From: JBEIJQ01 sp040380145
GTDB lineage: Bacteria; Bacteroidota; Bacteroidia; Chitinophagales; Saprospiraceae
Assembly: GCA_040380145.1 (NCBI GenBank)
Contig: JBEIJQ010000010.1
Coordinates: 1-37,071, forward strand
Length of the DNA: 37,071 bases
Direction: 5' to 3'
The translations under genes were made by a program, and so were the position numbers. Of this stretch, positions 24,857-32,249 are shown in pieces. The notes beneath the pieces are model-generated. The model was not told where the DNA came from, did no database searches, and saw only the letters and a program-made list of their open reading frames with translations. The stretch's first letter is position 1. Every line of letters begins with the position of its first letter.

Positions 24857-26398
24857 TTATTCCCATTCGATCGTGGCGGGCGGCTTGGTGGAGATGTCGT
24901 ACACCACGCGGTTGATGCCTTTCACGGAGTTGATGATTTCGTTGGATATGACGGCCAGCAGTTCGTGGGGGAGGCGGCTCCATTCGGCGGTCATGCCGTC
25001 CACGGAGTTGACGGCGCGCAGGGCCACCGTATATTCATAGGTGCGCTCGTCGCCCATCACGCCCACCGATTGCACGGGCAACAGGATGGCGCCTGCCTGC
25101 CAGACCTGGGCGTATTGCTCGGATTCGCGCAAGTGGCGCATGTAGATCGCGTCGGCCTCTTGGAGCATGGCCACTTTTTCGGGGGTCACCTCGCCGAGCA
25201 CCCGGATGCCGAGGCCGGGGCCGGGAAACGGGTGGCGGTGCAGGATGGCATCGGGAAGGTCGAGGGCCTTGCCCACGCGGCGCACCTCGTCCTTGAACAG
25301 GTAGCGGAGCGGTTCGACCAGCCGCAGGTGCAGTTTTTCGGGCAGTCCGCCCACATTGTGGTGCGATTTGATGGTGGCAGAGGGGCCGTGCACCGACACG
25401 GACTCGATCACATCCGGGTAAATGGTGCCCTGTCCGAGCCAGCGCACTTCGGGCAGCGAGGCCGCTTCCTCTTGGAAGACCTCCACAAACAACCCGCCGA
25501 TGATCTTGCGCTTGCGTTCCGGGTCGGACACCCCGGCCAAGGCGTCCCAAAAGCGCCGGCGCGCGTCGAGGCCACGGATGTTGAGGCCCATTCCCCGGTA
25601 CGAATCCAACACCTCGGCGAACTCGTTTTTGCGGAGCAGGCCGTTGTCCACGAAAAAGCAGTGCAGCCTCGGCCCGATGGCCCGGTGCAGCAGCGCGGCC
25701 GCCACCGTGGAGTCCACACCGCCCGAAAGCGCCATCAGCACATGCTCGTCGCCCAGTTGGCGGCGGAGTATGTCCACCGTTTCGTCCACAAAGGAAGCCG
25801 GCGTCCAGTCGCCCCGGCAACCGCAGATGCCCACCACGAAGTTGTGGAGCAGACGCGCGCCGTCGAGACTATGGGTCACCTCCGGGTGGAACTGGATGCC
25901 GTACACCGGACGGGCATAGCTGCCCGGCGCGGCGCGGAAGGCGGCGTTGGCAATGGTTTCGGTACCGGCGAGCCGTTCGAACCCATCGGGCAGGCGGACG
26001 ACGGTGTCGCTGTGCGACATCCATACCTGGGAGCCGGAGGAAATGCCGGCCAGGAACGGATCGTGCCTTTCTTCCACCGACAGGTGCGCCTTGCCGTACT
26101 CGCGGATCGCCGATGCGGACACTTCGCCGCCCAGCGCATGGGCCAAGTATTGGGCCCCGTAGCAAATGCCCAACACGGGCCGTTGCCCCAGGATGCCGTC
26201 GAGCGAAATGCGCAGAGCGTTTTCGCCGCGCACCGAAAAGGGGCTGCCCGACAACACGATGCCCTTCACGCTGTCGTCGAGGACCGGCATTTTGTTGTAA
26301 GGGAAAATCTCGCAGAACACATTGTGCTCCCGGATGCGCCGGGCGATCAGCTGGGTGTATTGCGAACCGAAATCGAGGATCAGGATCTTTTCGTGCAT
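24857..26398 (-). CDS. guaA: GMP synthase (glutamine-hydrolysing)
   Basis: 513 residues. Converts XMP to GMP with glutamine and ATP. Class I glutamine amidotransferase domain with C79 (GICYGAQ), H171 and E173 (FHPEV); ATP-pyrophosphatase P-loop S-G-G-V-D-S-T (225-231); C-terminal dimerisation domain ending KPPATIEWE. Start at MHEKILILDFGSQYTQL (26398), the canonical N-terminus; an in-frame extension to 26458 would cross the promoter. The -7 box TATATTTG ends only 4 nt before the ATG, so the transcript may be leaderless. First gene of a unit with the lutA-like gene, trmD and possibly sad. Divergent from kdsA. Confidence 0.96.
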   Translation of the reverse strand: MHEKILILDFGSQYTQLIARRIREHNVFCEIFPYNKMPVLDDSVKGIVLSGSPFSVRGENALRISLDGILGQRPVLGICYGAQYLAHALGGEVSASAIREYGKAHLSVEERHDPFLAGISSGSQVWMSHSDTVVRLPDGFERLAGTETIANAAFRAAPGSYARPVYGIQFHPEVTHSLDGARLLHNFVVGICGCRGDWTPASFVDETVDILRRQLGDEHVLMALSGGVDSTVAAALLHRAIGPRLHCFFVDNGLLRKNEFAEVLDSYRGMGLNIRGLDARRRFWDALAGVSDPERKRKIIGGLFVEVFQEEAASLPEVRWLGQGTIYPDVIESVSVHGPSATIKSHHNVGGLPEKLHLRLVEPLRYLFKDEVRRVGKALDLPDAILHRHPFPGPGLGIRVLGEVTPEKVAMLQEADAIYMRHLRESEQYAQVWQAGAILLPVQSVGVMGDERTYEYTVALRAVNSVDGMTAEWSRLPHELLAVISNEIINSVKGINRVVYDISTKPPATIEWE

Positions 26399-26402
26399 GC
26401 CG

Positions 26403-26434
26403 CAAATATAGGCACGCGAAACGCTTTGCGGAAA
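26403..26434 (-). promoter_or_regulatory. guaA promoter abutting the start codon
   Basis: Minus strand: -33-like TTTC (26434-26431), 20-nt spacer, exact -7 box TATATTTG (26410-26403), then CGGC and the guaA ATG. With the usual distance to +1 in Bacteroidota promoters, transcription would begin at or next to the ATG. Confidence 0.65.
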
Positions 26435-26450
26435 GCCATTTTTTCTGCTT

Positions 26451-26608
26451 TGGCACAATCCTCGGCGTTTTGGCGCGCACGGCTTTTATTTTTTTCTTTA
26501 TTTGTTTTTTTAAAAAATTTTATTTTATTATTTTGCAAAAAAATGGATAAAATAAACCCGTTTGGGGGTAAAATGGGTCTTTTGCCAAAATTTTATTTTA
26601 AAAAAGAC
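26451..26608. other. A/T-rich spacer between guaA and kdsA
   Basis: A strongly A/T-rich block with long T- and A-tracts (for example TTTTTTTAAAAAATTTTATT near 26504-26523), inside otherwise GC-rich DNA. It lies between the divergent guaA and kdsA promoters. No gene is seen. It may be an upstream A-tract element, a nucleoid-protein site, or simply unconstrained spacer. Confidence 0.5.
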
Positions 26609-26639
26609 TTGACGGGAGGAGGTTGCCGGCTTATCTTTG
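26609..26639 (+). promoter_or_regulatory. kdsA promoter
   Basis: TTG (26609-26611), 20-nt spacer, exact -7 box TATCTTTG (26632-26639), about 37 nt before the kdsA ATG. Same -7 sequence and spacing as the rpsU promoter. Confidence 0.78.
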
Positions 26640-26676
26640 CACTCCTTTTCGGCCACCGTTGAAAAATGTCCGCAAA

Positions 26677-27501
26677 ATGTTTCCCCAACAACTGCCCCAC
26701 TTCGCCCCTTCCGCCTCGGGCAATTTCTTCCTCCTCGCTGGTCCCTGCGCGGTGGAAAGCGAGCAGCTGTTGATGGACACGGCGGGCATGCTGCGCGATA
26801 TGTGCGATGCGCTGGACATCCCCTTGGTGTTCAAGTCCTCGTACCGAAAGGCCAACCGCACCCATGTGGGCAGTTTCACGGGCATCGGCGACGAAGCCGC
26901 CCTGGAAGCGCTCCGACGGGTGGGCGAGGCGTTTTCACTGCCCGTGGTGACCGACATCCACGAAAGCGAAGAGGCAGAATTGGCGGCCCGCTTCGTGGAC
27001 ATGCTGCAGATCCCGGCTTTCCTGTGCCGCCAAACCGAGCTGCTCCTGGCGGCAGGACGTACCGGCAAGCACGTCAATATCAAGAAAGGACAGTTCGTGG
27101 ACGCGGGGGCCATGCGCCACGCAGCCGATAAAGTGCGTTCCACGGGCAACCCCAACGTGTTGGTCACCGAGCGCGGCAATCTTTTTGGATACCACGATCT
27201 GGTGGTCGACTTCCGCAACCTGCCCCTGATGCGCGAGGCCTGCTCGGCGCCCGTGGTGATGGATTGTACCCACGCCGTTCAGCGGCCCAACGATCCGTCG
27301 GGCGTGACGGGGGGCCAACGCCGATTTGTGGAAACCATCGCGCGGGCTGCCGTGGCCGTGGGCGTGGATGGCCTGTTCATCGAAACCCATCCCAGGCCCG
27401 AAAAGGCCCTCTCCGATGCCGCGAACATGGTGCCGCTCGGGGAATTGAGGGCTATGCTGGAAAAACTCTCCGATATCCATCGGGCGGCCAACAAAAAATG
27501 A
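26677..27501 (+). CDS. kdsA: 3-deoxy-8-phosphooctulonate (Kdo-8-P) synthase
   Basis: 274 residues. Condenses PEP with arabinose-5-phosphate for Kdo in lipopolysaccharide. Motifs: LLAGPCAVES with C24, KSSYRKANRTH, TDIHE, the IKKGQF block and DCTHAVQRPN, ending with FIETHPRPE. A Cys at position 24 (AGPC) is the metal-binding residue of the metal-dependent KdsA class, whereas the E. coli type has Asn there. Start ATG 26677; an 18-residue in-frame extension would begin inside the promoter. Monocistronic by layout, with the next gene 98 bp away. It shows the host makes Kdo-containing LPS. Confidence 0.95.
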   Translation: MFPQQLPHFAPSASGNFFLLAGPCAVESEQLLMDTAGMLRDMCDALDIPLVFKSSYRKANRTHVGSFTGIGDEAALEALRRVGEAFSLPVVTDIHESEEAELAARFVDMLQIPAFLCRQTELLLAAGRTGKHVNIKKGQFVDAGAMRHAADKVRSTGNPNVLVTERGNLFGYHDLVVDFRNLPLMREACSAPVVMDCTHAVQRPNDPSGVTGGQRRFVETIARAAVAVGVDGLFIETHPRPEKALSDAANMVPLGELRAMLEKLSDIHRAANKK

Positions 27502-27599
27502 ACTTTTCCGAACGAAATTTTGTTTTTTCTATAAATTAACGAGGGGATAGGCCTTAAAGGTTCTTGAAAATCGATCTTTTTAAAATAATATTTTTTGCC

Positions 27600-28061
27600 A
27601 TGATCCGTTTTTATCTTTCTGTATTGTTCTGCGGGCTGATGACCATGCAGGCCCAAGCCCAGGCCACGAAGACGTTTTTGAAGACTTTCTCGATGGACGG
27701 CGCCACTGAGGTGGTGTTGGCCACCGACGGACAAGTTTCTTTTGCGGAGTGGGACCAAGACCATGTGCGCGTGGAAATGACCGTTTCCTTGTCCAACTTC
27801 ACGGCTTACACTTTGACCCAGTTGGCGGAAGCGGGCCGGTACCGGTTGGCGAGTCTCGTGGAGGACAACCAGTTGGTGGTTTCCTGCCCTAGAGTTGCCC
27901 GCAATGCCGTGGTCGGCGGCAAAGCCGTTGCGGAATCTTTTCAGTTCAACGTTTGGGTGCCCAAGGGCAACGGTTACAAGCAGACCGCCCCTCGGCCGAT
28001 CGAAGCTCCGGGAGCACCGCAAGCTCCAGTCCAGGCCGCGGTTGGTTCGGCCACCCTTTGA
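27600..28061 (+). CDS. Small secreted protein, unknown function
   Basis: 153 residues from ATG 27600; an in-frame TTG at 27564 would only lengthen the n-region. Signal peptide at about 1-22 (MIRFYLSVLFCGLMTMQAQA). The mature part looks like one beta-rich repeat unit (VVLATDGQVSFAEWDQDHVRVEMTV, then ENQ/DNQLVVSCPR..., FNVWVPKGNGY), reminiscent of the strands of DUF4097/GIN-type beta solenoids, followed by a Pro/Ala-rich tail (PRPIEAPGAPQAP). Family not securely recognised. A strong terminator follows at 28089-28125. No clear promoter box upstream, but the leader is A/T-rich. Confidence 0.75.
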   Translation: MIRFYLSVLFCGLMTMQAQAQATKTFLKTFSMDGATEVVLATDGQVSFAEWDQDHVRVEMTVSLSNFTAYTLTQLAEAGRYRLASLVEDNQLVVSCPRVARNAVVGGKAVAESFQFNVWVPKGNGYKQTAPRPIEAPGAPQAPVQAAVGSATL

Positions 28062-28088
28062 TCGTACGTCATCGCGGCTCGATCAGGA

Positions 28089-28125
28089 CGAAAGGCCACG
28101 CGGGTTGCGTGGCCTTTCGCTTTTT
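28089..28125 (+). terminator. Strong intrinsic terminator
   Basis: A perfect 13-bp stem, CGAAAGGCCACGC (28089-28101) with its complement (28107-28119), loop GGGTT, then C-T5. It ends the 27600-28061 gene's transcript. Confidence 0.92.
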
Positions 28126-28144
28126 CAATTCGGGCCAAAAGCCC

Positions 28145-28152
28145 TACATTTG
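28145..28152 (+). promoter_or_regulatory. -7 box of the ALDH7 operon
   Basis: TACATTTG, an exact TAnnTTTG match, 44 nt before the ATG at 28197 and just 19 nt past the terminator's T-tract. The -33 region overlaps that T-tract (TTTTTC), so no clear TTG is seen. Confidence 0.6.
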
Positions 28153-28196
28153 TCCACCCATCCAACCCACAAACCCACCATCTACCCATTACTACC

Positions 28197-29723
28197 ATGG
28201 AATTTCTCGCCAAACTCGGCCTCGGCCCCATTAATCCTGGCACCTGTACGGGCACCCAATTCTGGAGCGGCGGTTCCGAAACCGTCGAATCCTACTCTCC
28301 CGTGGACGGCCGCCTCATCGGCAAGGTGAGCGTGACCACGCCCCAAGAGTACGAGCAGGTGATGCGGACCGCTCTTTCGGCCTACAAGGCCTGGGGCGAG
28401 ATCCCGGCGCCCAAGCGCGGCGAGATCGTGCGCCAGTTCGGCGAAGCCCTCCGCCAATACAAAGAGCCGTTGGGCCAATTGGTTTCTTATGAAATGGGCA
28501 AAAGCCTCCAAGAAGGGCTCGGCGAAGTGCAGGAAATGATCGATATCTGCGACTTTGCCGTGGGCCTTTCGCGTCAGCTGTATGGACTGACCATGCACTC
28601 CGAGCGCCCCGGTCACCGGATGTACGAACAATGGCATCCGCTCGGCGTGGTGGGCATCATCTCGGCCTTCAACTTCCCCGTGGCCGTTTGGTCGTGGAAC
28701 AGCATGTTGGCCCTCGTCTGTGGCGACGTGTGCGTGTGGAAGCCTTCCGAAAAGACCCCGTTGTGCTCGATAGCCTGCATGAATGTCCTGCGCGAGGTGT
28801 TGGTCGCCAACAACGTCCCCGAAGGCGTTCTCTGCGTGATCAACGGCAGCGCCGCCCAAATCGGCGAAACAATGGTGGACGACGCCCGCATTCCCTTGGT
28901 CTCGGCCACGGGCTCTACCCGCATGGGCAAGATCGTGGCCGCCCGCGTGGCCGGCCGCTTGGGCCGCACCATTCTCGAACTCGGCGGCAACAACGCCATC
29001 ATCGTCACCCCCAACGCCGACCTCGATCTCGCCCTGCTGGCCTCGTTGTTCGGGGCCGTGGGCACCTGCGGGCAGCGCTGTACCACCACCCGCCGCCTGA
29101 TCCTGCACGAAAGCATCTACGACCAGATGCGCGACAAACTCGTGCGCGCCTACGGACAACTGCGAATCGGCAATCCGTTGGATTCGGCCAACCATGTGGG
29201 GCCGCTGATCGACCGGGGTGCGGTGGAGCAATACCTGCACACGATCGAACAGATCAAGGCGGTCGGCGGACGCTTCGCCGTGGAAGGTGGCGTGCTGTCC
29301 GGACCCGGTTTCGAAAGCGGCTGCTATGTGAAGCCCTGCATCGCCGAAGTGGACGCCCAGTACGAAGTGGTGCGCCACGAAACCTTCGCGCCGATCCTGT
29401 ACCTGATGAAATACAAAAACCTCGACGAGGCCATCGAACTGCAGAACGCTGTGCCGCAGGGGCTCTCCTCGGCCATCATGACCGACAGCCTCCGCGAGGC
29501 CGAACGCTTCCTGAGCTGCTTCGGCTCGGATTGCGGCATCGCCAATGTGAACATCGGCACCAGCGGCGCCGAGATCGGCGGGGCCTTCGGCGGCGAAAAG
29601 GAAACCGGCGGTGGCCGCGAATCGGGCTCCGATTCTTGGAAGGCCTACATGCGCCGCCAGACCAACACCATAAATTACTCCAAGCAACTCCCGTTGGCCC
29701 AGGGCATCAAGTTCGACCTTTGA
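28197..29723 (+). CDS. ALDH7-family aldehyde dehydrogenase (alpha-aminoadipic semialdehyde dehydrogenase-like)
   Basis: 508 residues, matching the antiquitin/AmaB group in length and wording (WSGGSETVESYSPVDGRLIG, FNFPVAVWSWN, GEKETGGGRESGSDSWK, YMRRQTNTINYS). It oxidises alpha-aminoadipate semialdehyde (lysine catabolism) or related semialdehydes with NAD+. Catalytic C295 (GTCGQRC) and general base Glu in ILELGGNNA are present. The ATG at 28197 is preceded by TACTACC without a Shine-Dalgarno. Its TGA overlaps the next gene's ATG by one base (TGATG), so the three-gene run ALDH-MBL-GT2 is probably one transcript. Lysine pathway assignment is by family; no other lysine-degradation gene is nearby. 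Confidence 0.93.
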   Translation: MEFLAKLGLGPINPGTCTGTQFWSGGSETVESYSPVDGRLIGKVSVTTPQEYEQVMRTALSAYKAWGEIPAPKRGEIVRQFGEALRQYKEPLGQLVSYEMGKSLQEGLGEVQEMIDICDFAVGLSRQLYGLTMHSERPGHRMYEQWHPLGVVGIISAFNFPVAVWSWNSMLALVCGDVCVWKPSEKTPLCSIACMNVLREVLVANNVPEGVLCVINGSAAQIGETMVDDARIPLVSATGSTRMGKIVAARVAGRLGRTILELGGNNAIIVTPNADLDLALLASLFGAVGTCGQRCTTTRRLILHESIYDQMRDKLVRAYGQLRIGNPLDSANHVGPLIDRGAVEQYLHTIEQIKAVGGRFAVEGGVLSGPGFESGCYVKPCIAEVDAQYEVVRHETFAPILYLMKYKNLDEAIELQNAVPQGLSSAIMTDSLREAERFLSCFGSDCGIANVNIGTSGAEIGGAFGGEKETGGGRESGSDSWKAYMRRQTNTINYSKQLPLAQGIKFDL

Positions 29724-30481
29724 TGAAATTGACCTTCCTCGGTACCGGCACCTCCCAAGGCGTGCCGATCATCGGGTGCGGTTGTGCTACCTGTACTTCG
29801 ACCGATCCCCGCGACCGGCGCCTGCGCACCTCGGCCTTGTTGGCTTGGGAAGAGCACCGGGTGCTGATCGACATCGGACCGGATTTCCGCGAACAGATGC
29901 TCCGCGAAAAAATCGCCGATTTGGATGCGATCGTACTCACCCACGGGCACCGCGACCACATCGGGGGGCTCGACGACATCCGTCCGATCAACTTTCGGCA
30001 GGAAAGGCCCATGCCCGTGTACGCCACCCGCGAGGTCATTGCCGAACTGCTGCGCTCTTTCCCCTATATTTTGGACGAAAGTTACGGCGGGCGGCCCCGG
30101 ATCGATTTTCGGGAAATCCACCGGGACGAACCCTTTTCCGTGTGCGGAAAAATGTTCGTCCCCATCGAGGCACAGCATGGGCCCGGTACCGTGCTCGGCT
30201 TTCGGGTGGACGACTGGGTCTATATGACCGATGCCAAAACCATCGCTCCCACGGAACTCGAAAAAATGAAGAACGCCCGCCTGCTGGTGCTCAATGCGCT
30301 GCAGCACGGCCAGCATTATTCGCACTTCACCCTGACGGAAGCACTTGAAATGGTGGATCGTTTGGCGCCCGAGCTCACCTACTTCGTCCACATGGCCCAT
30401 TCGATCGGTCGGCACGAAGAGGTCTGCGCGGTACTGCCGCCATCGGTTTCCCTTGCCTACGACGGGCTGACCGTTTCGTAA
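29723..30481 (+). CDS. MBL-fold metal-dependent hydrolase (PhnP-like)
   Basis: 252 residues, metallo-beta-lactamase fold. N-terminal MKLTFLGTGTSQGVPIIGC and a cysteine set C19-G-C21-A-T-C24 resemble the structural zinc site of PhnP-type phosphodiesterases. Active-site H74-x-H76-x-D78-H79 (THGHRDHIGG), H152, D170 (YMTDAK) and H226 (MAHSIGRHEE) are present. Probably hydrolyses a phosphodiester; in Bacteroidota this family is widespread with unknown substrate. Start overlaps the ALDH stop (TGATG). The 12-bp gap to the following glycosyltransferase keeps it within the same operon. Confidence 0.92.
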   Translation: MKLTFLGTGTSQGVPIIGCGCATCTSTDPRDRRLRTSALLAWEEHRVLIDIGPDFREQMLREKIADLDAIVLTHGHRDHIGGLDDIRPINFRQERPMPVYATREVIAELLRSFPYILDESYGGRPRIDFREIHRDEPFSVCGKMFVPIEAQHGPGTVLGFRVDDWVYMTDAKTIAPTELEKMKNARLLVLNALQHGQHYSHFTLTEALEMVDRLAPELTYFVHMAHSIGRHEEVCAVLPPSVSLAYDGLTVS

Positions 30482-30493
30482 AACTCTGCCTCC

Positions 30494-31249
30494 ATGACCG
30501 TTTCCATCATCACCGTTACCTACAACGCAGAGTCCGTCCTGCAGGCCACGCTCGACAATGTGCTCGGACAGACTTGGAAGGACATCGAGTACCTGATCAT
30601 CGACGGCGGATCCAGGGACCGTACCCTCGAGATCGCGGAGCGCTACCGCGACCGCTTGGCCGTGGTGGTCAGCGAGCCCGACAAGGGTTTGTACGATGCC
30701 ATGAACAAAGGCCTCGATCGCGCCACCGGCGATTATGTGTGTTTCATGAACGCCGGCGATCTGTTTGCCTCGCCGACCGCCCTCGAAGAAGCGATGCGGG
30801 GTGGGGGAGGAGCGGATTTTATCTACGGCGATGCAGAGGTGTTCACCGAAGAGGGCCGGCCCATGCAATGGCACAAGCGCACGCCCGATGCCGAACACCT
30901 CCAAGCGGCCAGTTTTCTGCGGGGCATGGTGGTCTGTCACCAGGCCATGCTCGTGCGCCGGACCTGCGCGGCCCGCTACGACCTGCGCTGGAAAATCGCC
31001 GGCGACATCGACTGGAGCATCGCCACGCTCCGCAACTGCCGCACCAAGTATTACACGCATCGTCCCTTGGCGCGTTTTCTGTACGGGGGGCTGTCCAACC
31101 AACGCCGCAAGCGCGCGCTCACGGAGCGCTGGCAGATCGGATTGGAGCGTTTCGGGCTGTTGCACACGCTTTGGGCGCATGTTCTCATCGGATGGGAAGC
31201 CCTGTGGCGCGGAACGGTTTCTTACAAACCGTTGCCGGAAAAAAATTAG
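30494..31249 (+). CDS. Family 2 glycosyltransferase
   Basis: 251 residues, GT-A fold. MTVSIITVTYNAESVLQATLDNVLGQTWKDIEYLIIDGGSRD is the classical N-terminus (broken here as motifs SIITVTYN, LIIDGGSRDRT), then PDKGLYDAMNKGLDRATGDYV and the metal-binding-type FMNAGD, followed by a GDIDW motif near residue 174. No TM segment is obvious, so cytosolic or membrane-peripheral. Likely adds a sugar to a surface polysaccharide; the acceptor is unknown. Last gene of the ALDH-MBL-GT2 run. Its TAG stop shares bases 31246-31249 with the stop of the convergent SMR gene. Confidence 0.93.
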   Translation: MTVSIITVTYNAESVLQATLDNVLGQTWKDIEYLIIDGGSRDRTLEIAERYRDRLAVVVSEPDKGLYDAMNKGLDRATGDYVCFMNAGDLFASPTALEEAMRGGGGADFIYGDAEVFTEEGRPMQWHKRTPDAEHLQAASFLRGMVVCHQAMLVRRTCAARYDLRWKIAGDIDWSIATLRNCRTKYYTHRPLARFLYGGLSNQRRKRALTERWQIGLERFGLLHTLWAHVLIGWEALWRGTVSYKPLPEKN

Positions 31250-31620
31250 TTTTTCCCCTCGGCTGTGCGCAGACCGATGACTCCGACCACGATCAGCGCC
31301 ATGAAAAAGAGCTGTTTCCAAGAGGAAGGCTCTTTGAAAAAAAAGGTGTCCACCAATACAGCGCCCATCAACGCGGTGCCGGTCCAAACGGCAAAGGCCA
31401 CGGCCATCGGAATGGTCTTGGTGGCCAGGGAAAAGAAGTACACGTTCGCGACCCCGAAACCCACATAGCCCAAGAGCGGCACGAGGGCCTGCCACGGAGA
31501 AGCATCGGAAAGGGCTTCGGCCCAGGGCGCCGAGCGGATGCGGCCGAAGTCGAGGGATTTCAGGCTGTACATCCAGCAGATTTCCATCAGCGAAGCCACG
31601 AAAAGATATAGCCAGTTCAT
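31246..31620 (-). CDS. Small multidrug resistance (SMR/EmrE-like) transporter
   Basis: 124 residues with four hydrophobic helices. The essential membrane glutamate is E13 (ASLMEICWM), followed by conserved segments PLLGYVGFGVANVYFFSLA, IPMAVAFAVWTGTALMGAVL and a final helix LFFMALIVVGVIGLRTA. The A-x-x-x-W-x-G block is that of the SMR family, so a proton-coupled exporter of cationic compounds or guanidinium is likely; the exact subtype is uncertain. Start at MNWLYLF (31620). It lies 11 nt downstream of the membrane-anchored unknown gene, so they are probably co-transcribed. Confidence 0.92.
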   Translation of the reverse strand: MNWLYLFVASLMEICWMYSLKSLDFGRIRSAPWAEALSDASPWQALVPLLGYVGFGVANVYFFSLATKTIPMAVAFAVWTGTALMGAVLVDTFFFKEPSSWKQLFFMALIVVGVIGLRTAEGKN

Positions 31621-31631
31621 CGGCAGGAGTT

Positions 31632-32153
31632 TCAAAGCAACAGGTGGACTTCCTTGCGTAGGCCGATCTGGCATTGGCGGAGCGCTACTTGGCCCTGTTC
31701 GTCCAGCTGCCGGAAGACGGCATTGCTGAAATCCTGTCCGGTGGCGTTGTCGGGCAGGTCTTTGCCGGCTTGCGCCAAGAGGCCGATCGCCTCGTTTTTG
31801 GTCATTTCCAGCAGTAGCCAAAGTTCGCCCGACATGTAGATCTGTTGCGATACGTTGTGGTCGAATTCCTGTTCGACCGTGATCATCAGGGCCGCTTGCA
31901 GGTCTTGGGCCGTCATGCCTTCGGTCCGGATGCGGAGGATGAGCTTGGGCAGAGAAATGCGCTCGGTGAAAATGGACATGCGCTCGTAGGCCTGCAGGCG
32001 AAGGGGAAGGGTGGTCTCGCCCGCTTTGCGCTGCACATCCATCAACCTCAGGCGGTATTCGCGTTGGAAATATTCCCGCATCAGGAACCAGACCGTGAGG
32101 AACACGATCAGGGAGGGAACGGTGATCTTGATGAGCTCTAGTAGAAATGTCAT
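31632..32153 (-). CDS. Single-pass membrane protein conserved in Bacteroidota style, unknown function
   Basis: 173 residues starting MTFLLELIKITV; the longer in-frame extension to 32351 crosses the divergent hemJ gene and was rejected. One TM helix (about 5-25, ITVPSLIVFLTVWFLM), then a cytosolic amphipathic part: RRLxx-like basic stretch, LPLRLQAYERMSIFTERISLPKLI, VEQEFDHNVSQQIYMSGELW. This wording resembles a family I have seen widely in Bacteroidota without function, but I cannot name it securely. It shares a bidirectional promoter region with hemJ and precedes the SMR gene by 11 nt. Confidence 0.85.
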   Translation of the reverse strand: MTFLLELIKITVPSLIVFLTVWFLMREYFQREYRLRLMDVQRKAGETTLPLRLQAYERMSIFTERISLPKLILRIRTEGMTAQDLQAALMITVEQEFDHNVSQQIYMSGELWLLLEMTKNEAIGLLAQAGKDLPDNATGQDFSNAVFRQLDEQGQVALRQCQIGLRKEVHLLL

Positions 32154-32186
32154 GTCAATAGGCGGTTGTTCGTTCAAATCAGGCCG

Positions 32187-32194
32187 CAAAGGTA
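32187..32194 (-). promoter_or_regulatory. -7 box for the 32153-31246 operon
   Basis: TACCTTTG on the minus strand (exact TAnnTTTG), 33 nt before the ATG at 32153. No TTG at the ideal -33 distance. Confidence 0.55.
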
Positions 32195-32216
32195 ACTTTT
32201 CCCGTACAAATCCCCC

Positions 32217-32224
32217 TACTTTTG
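32217..32224 (+). promoter_or_regulatory. -7 box for hemJ
   Basis: TACTTTTG (exact TAnnTTTG), 25 nt before the ATG at 32250. It lies 22 nt from the oppositely directed box at 32187-32194, so the two promoters overlap back to back. Confidence 0.55.
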
Positions 32225-32249
32225 CGCTCGCCCAGCACATTTCCAACAT

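Noticed and set aside
24770..26662. 630-residue antisense frame over guaA
   Set aside because: Crosses guaA, its promoter and the A/T-rich spacer; low-complexity residue content and no domain.
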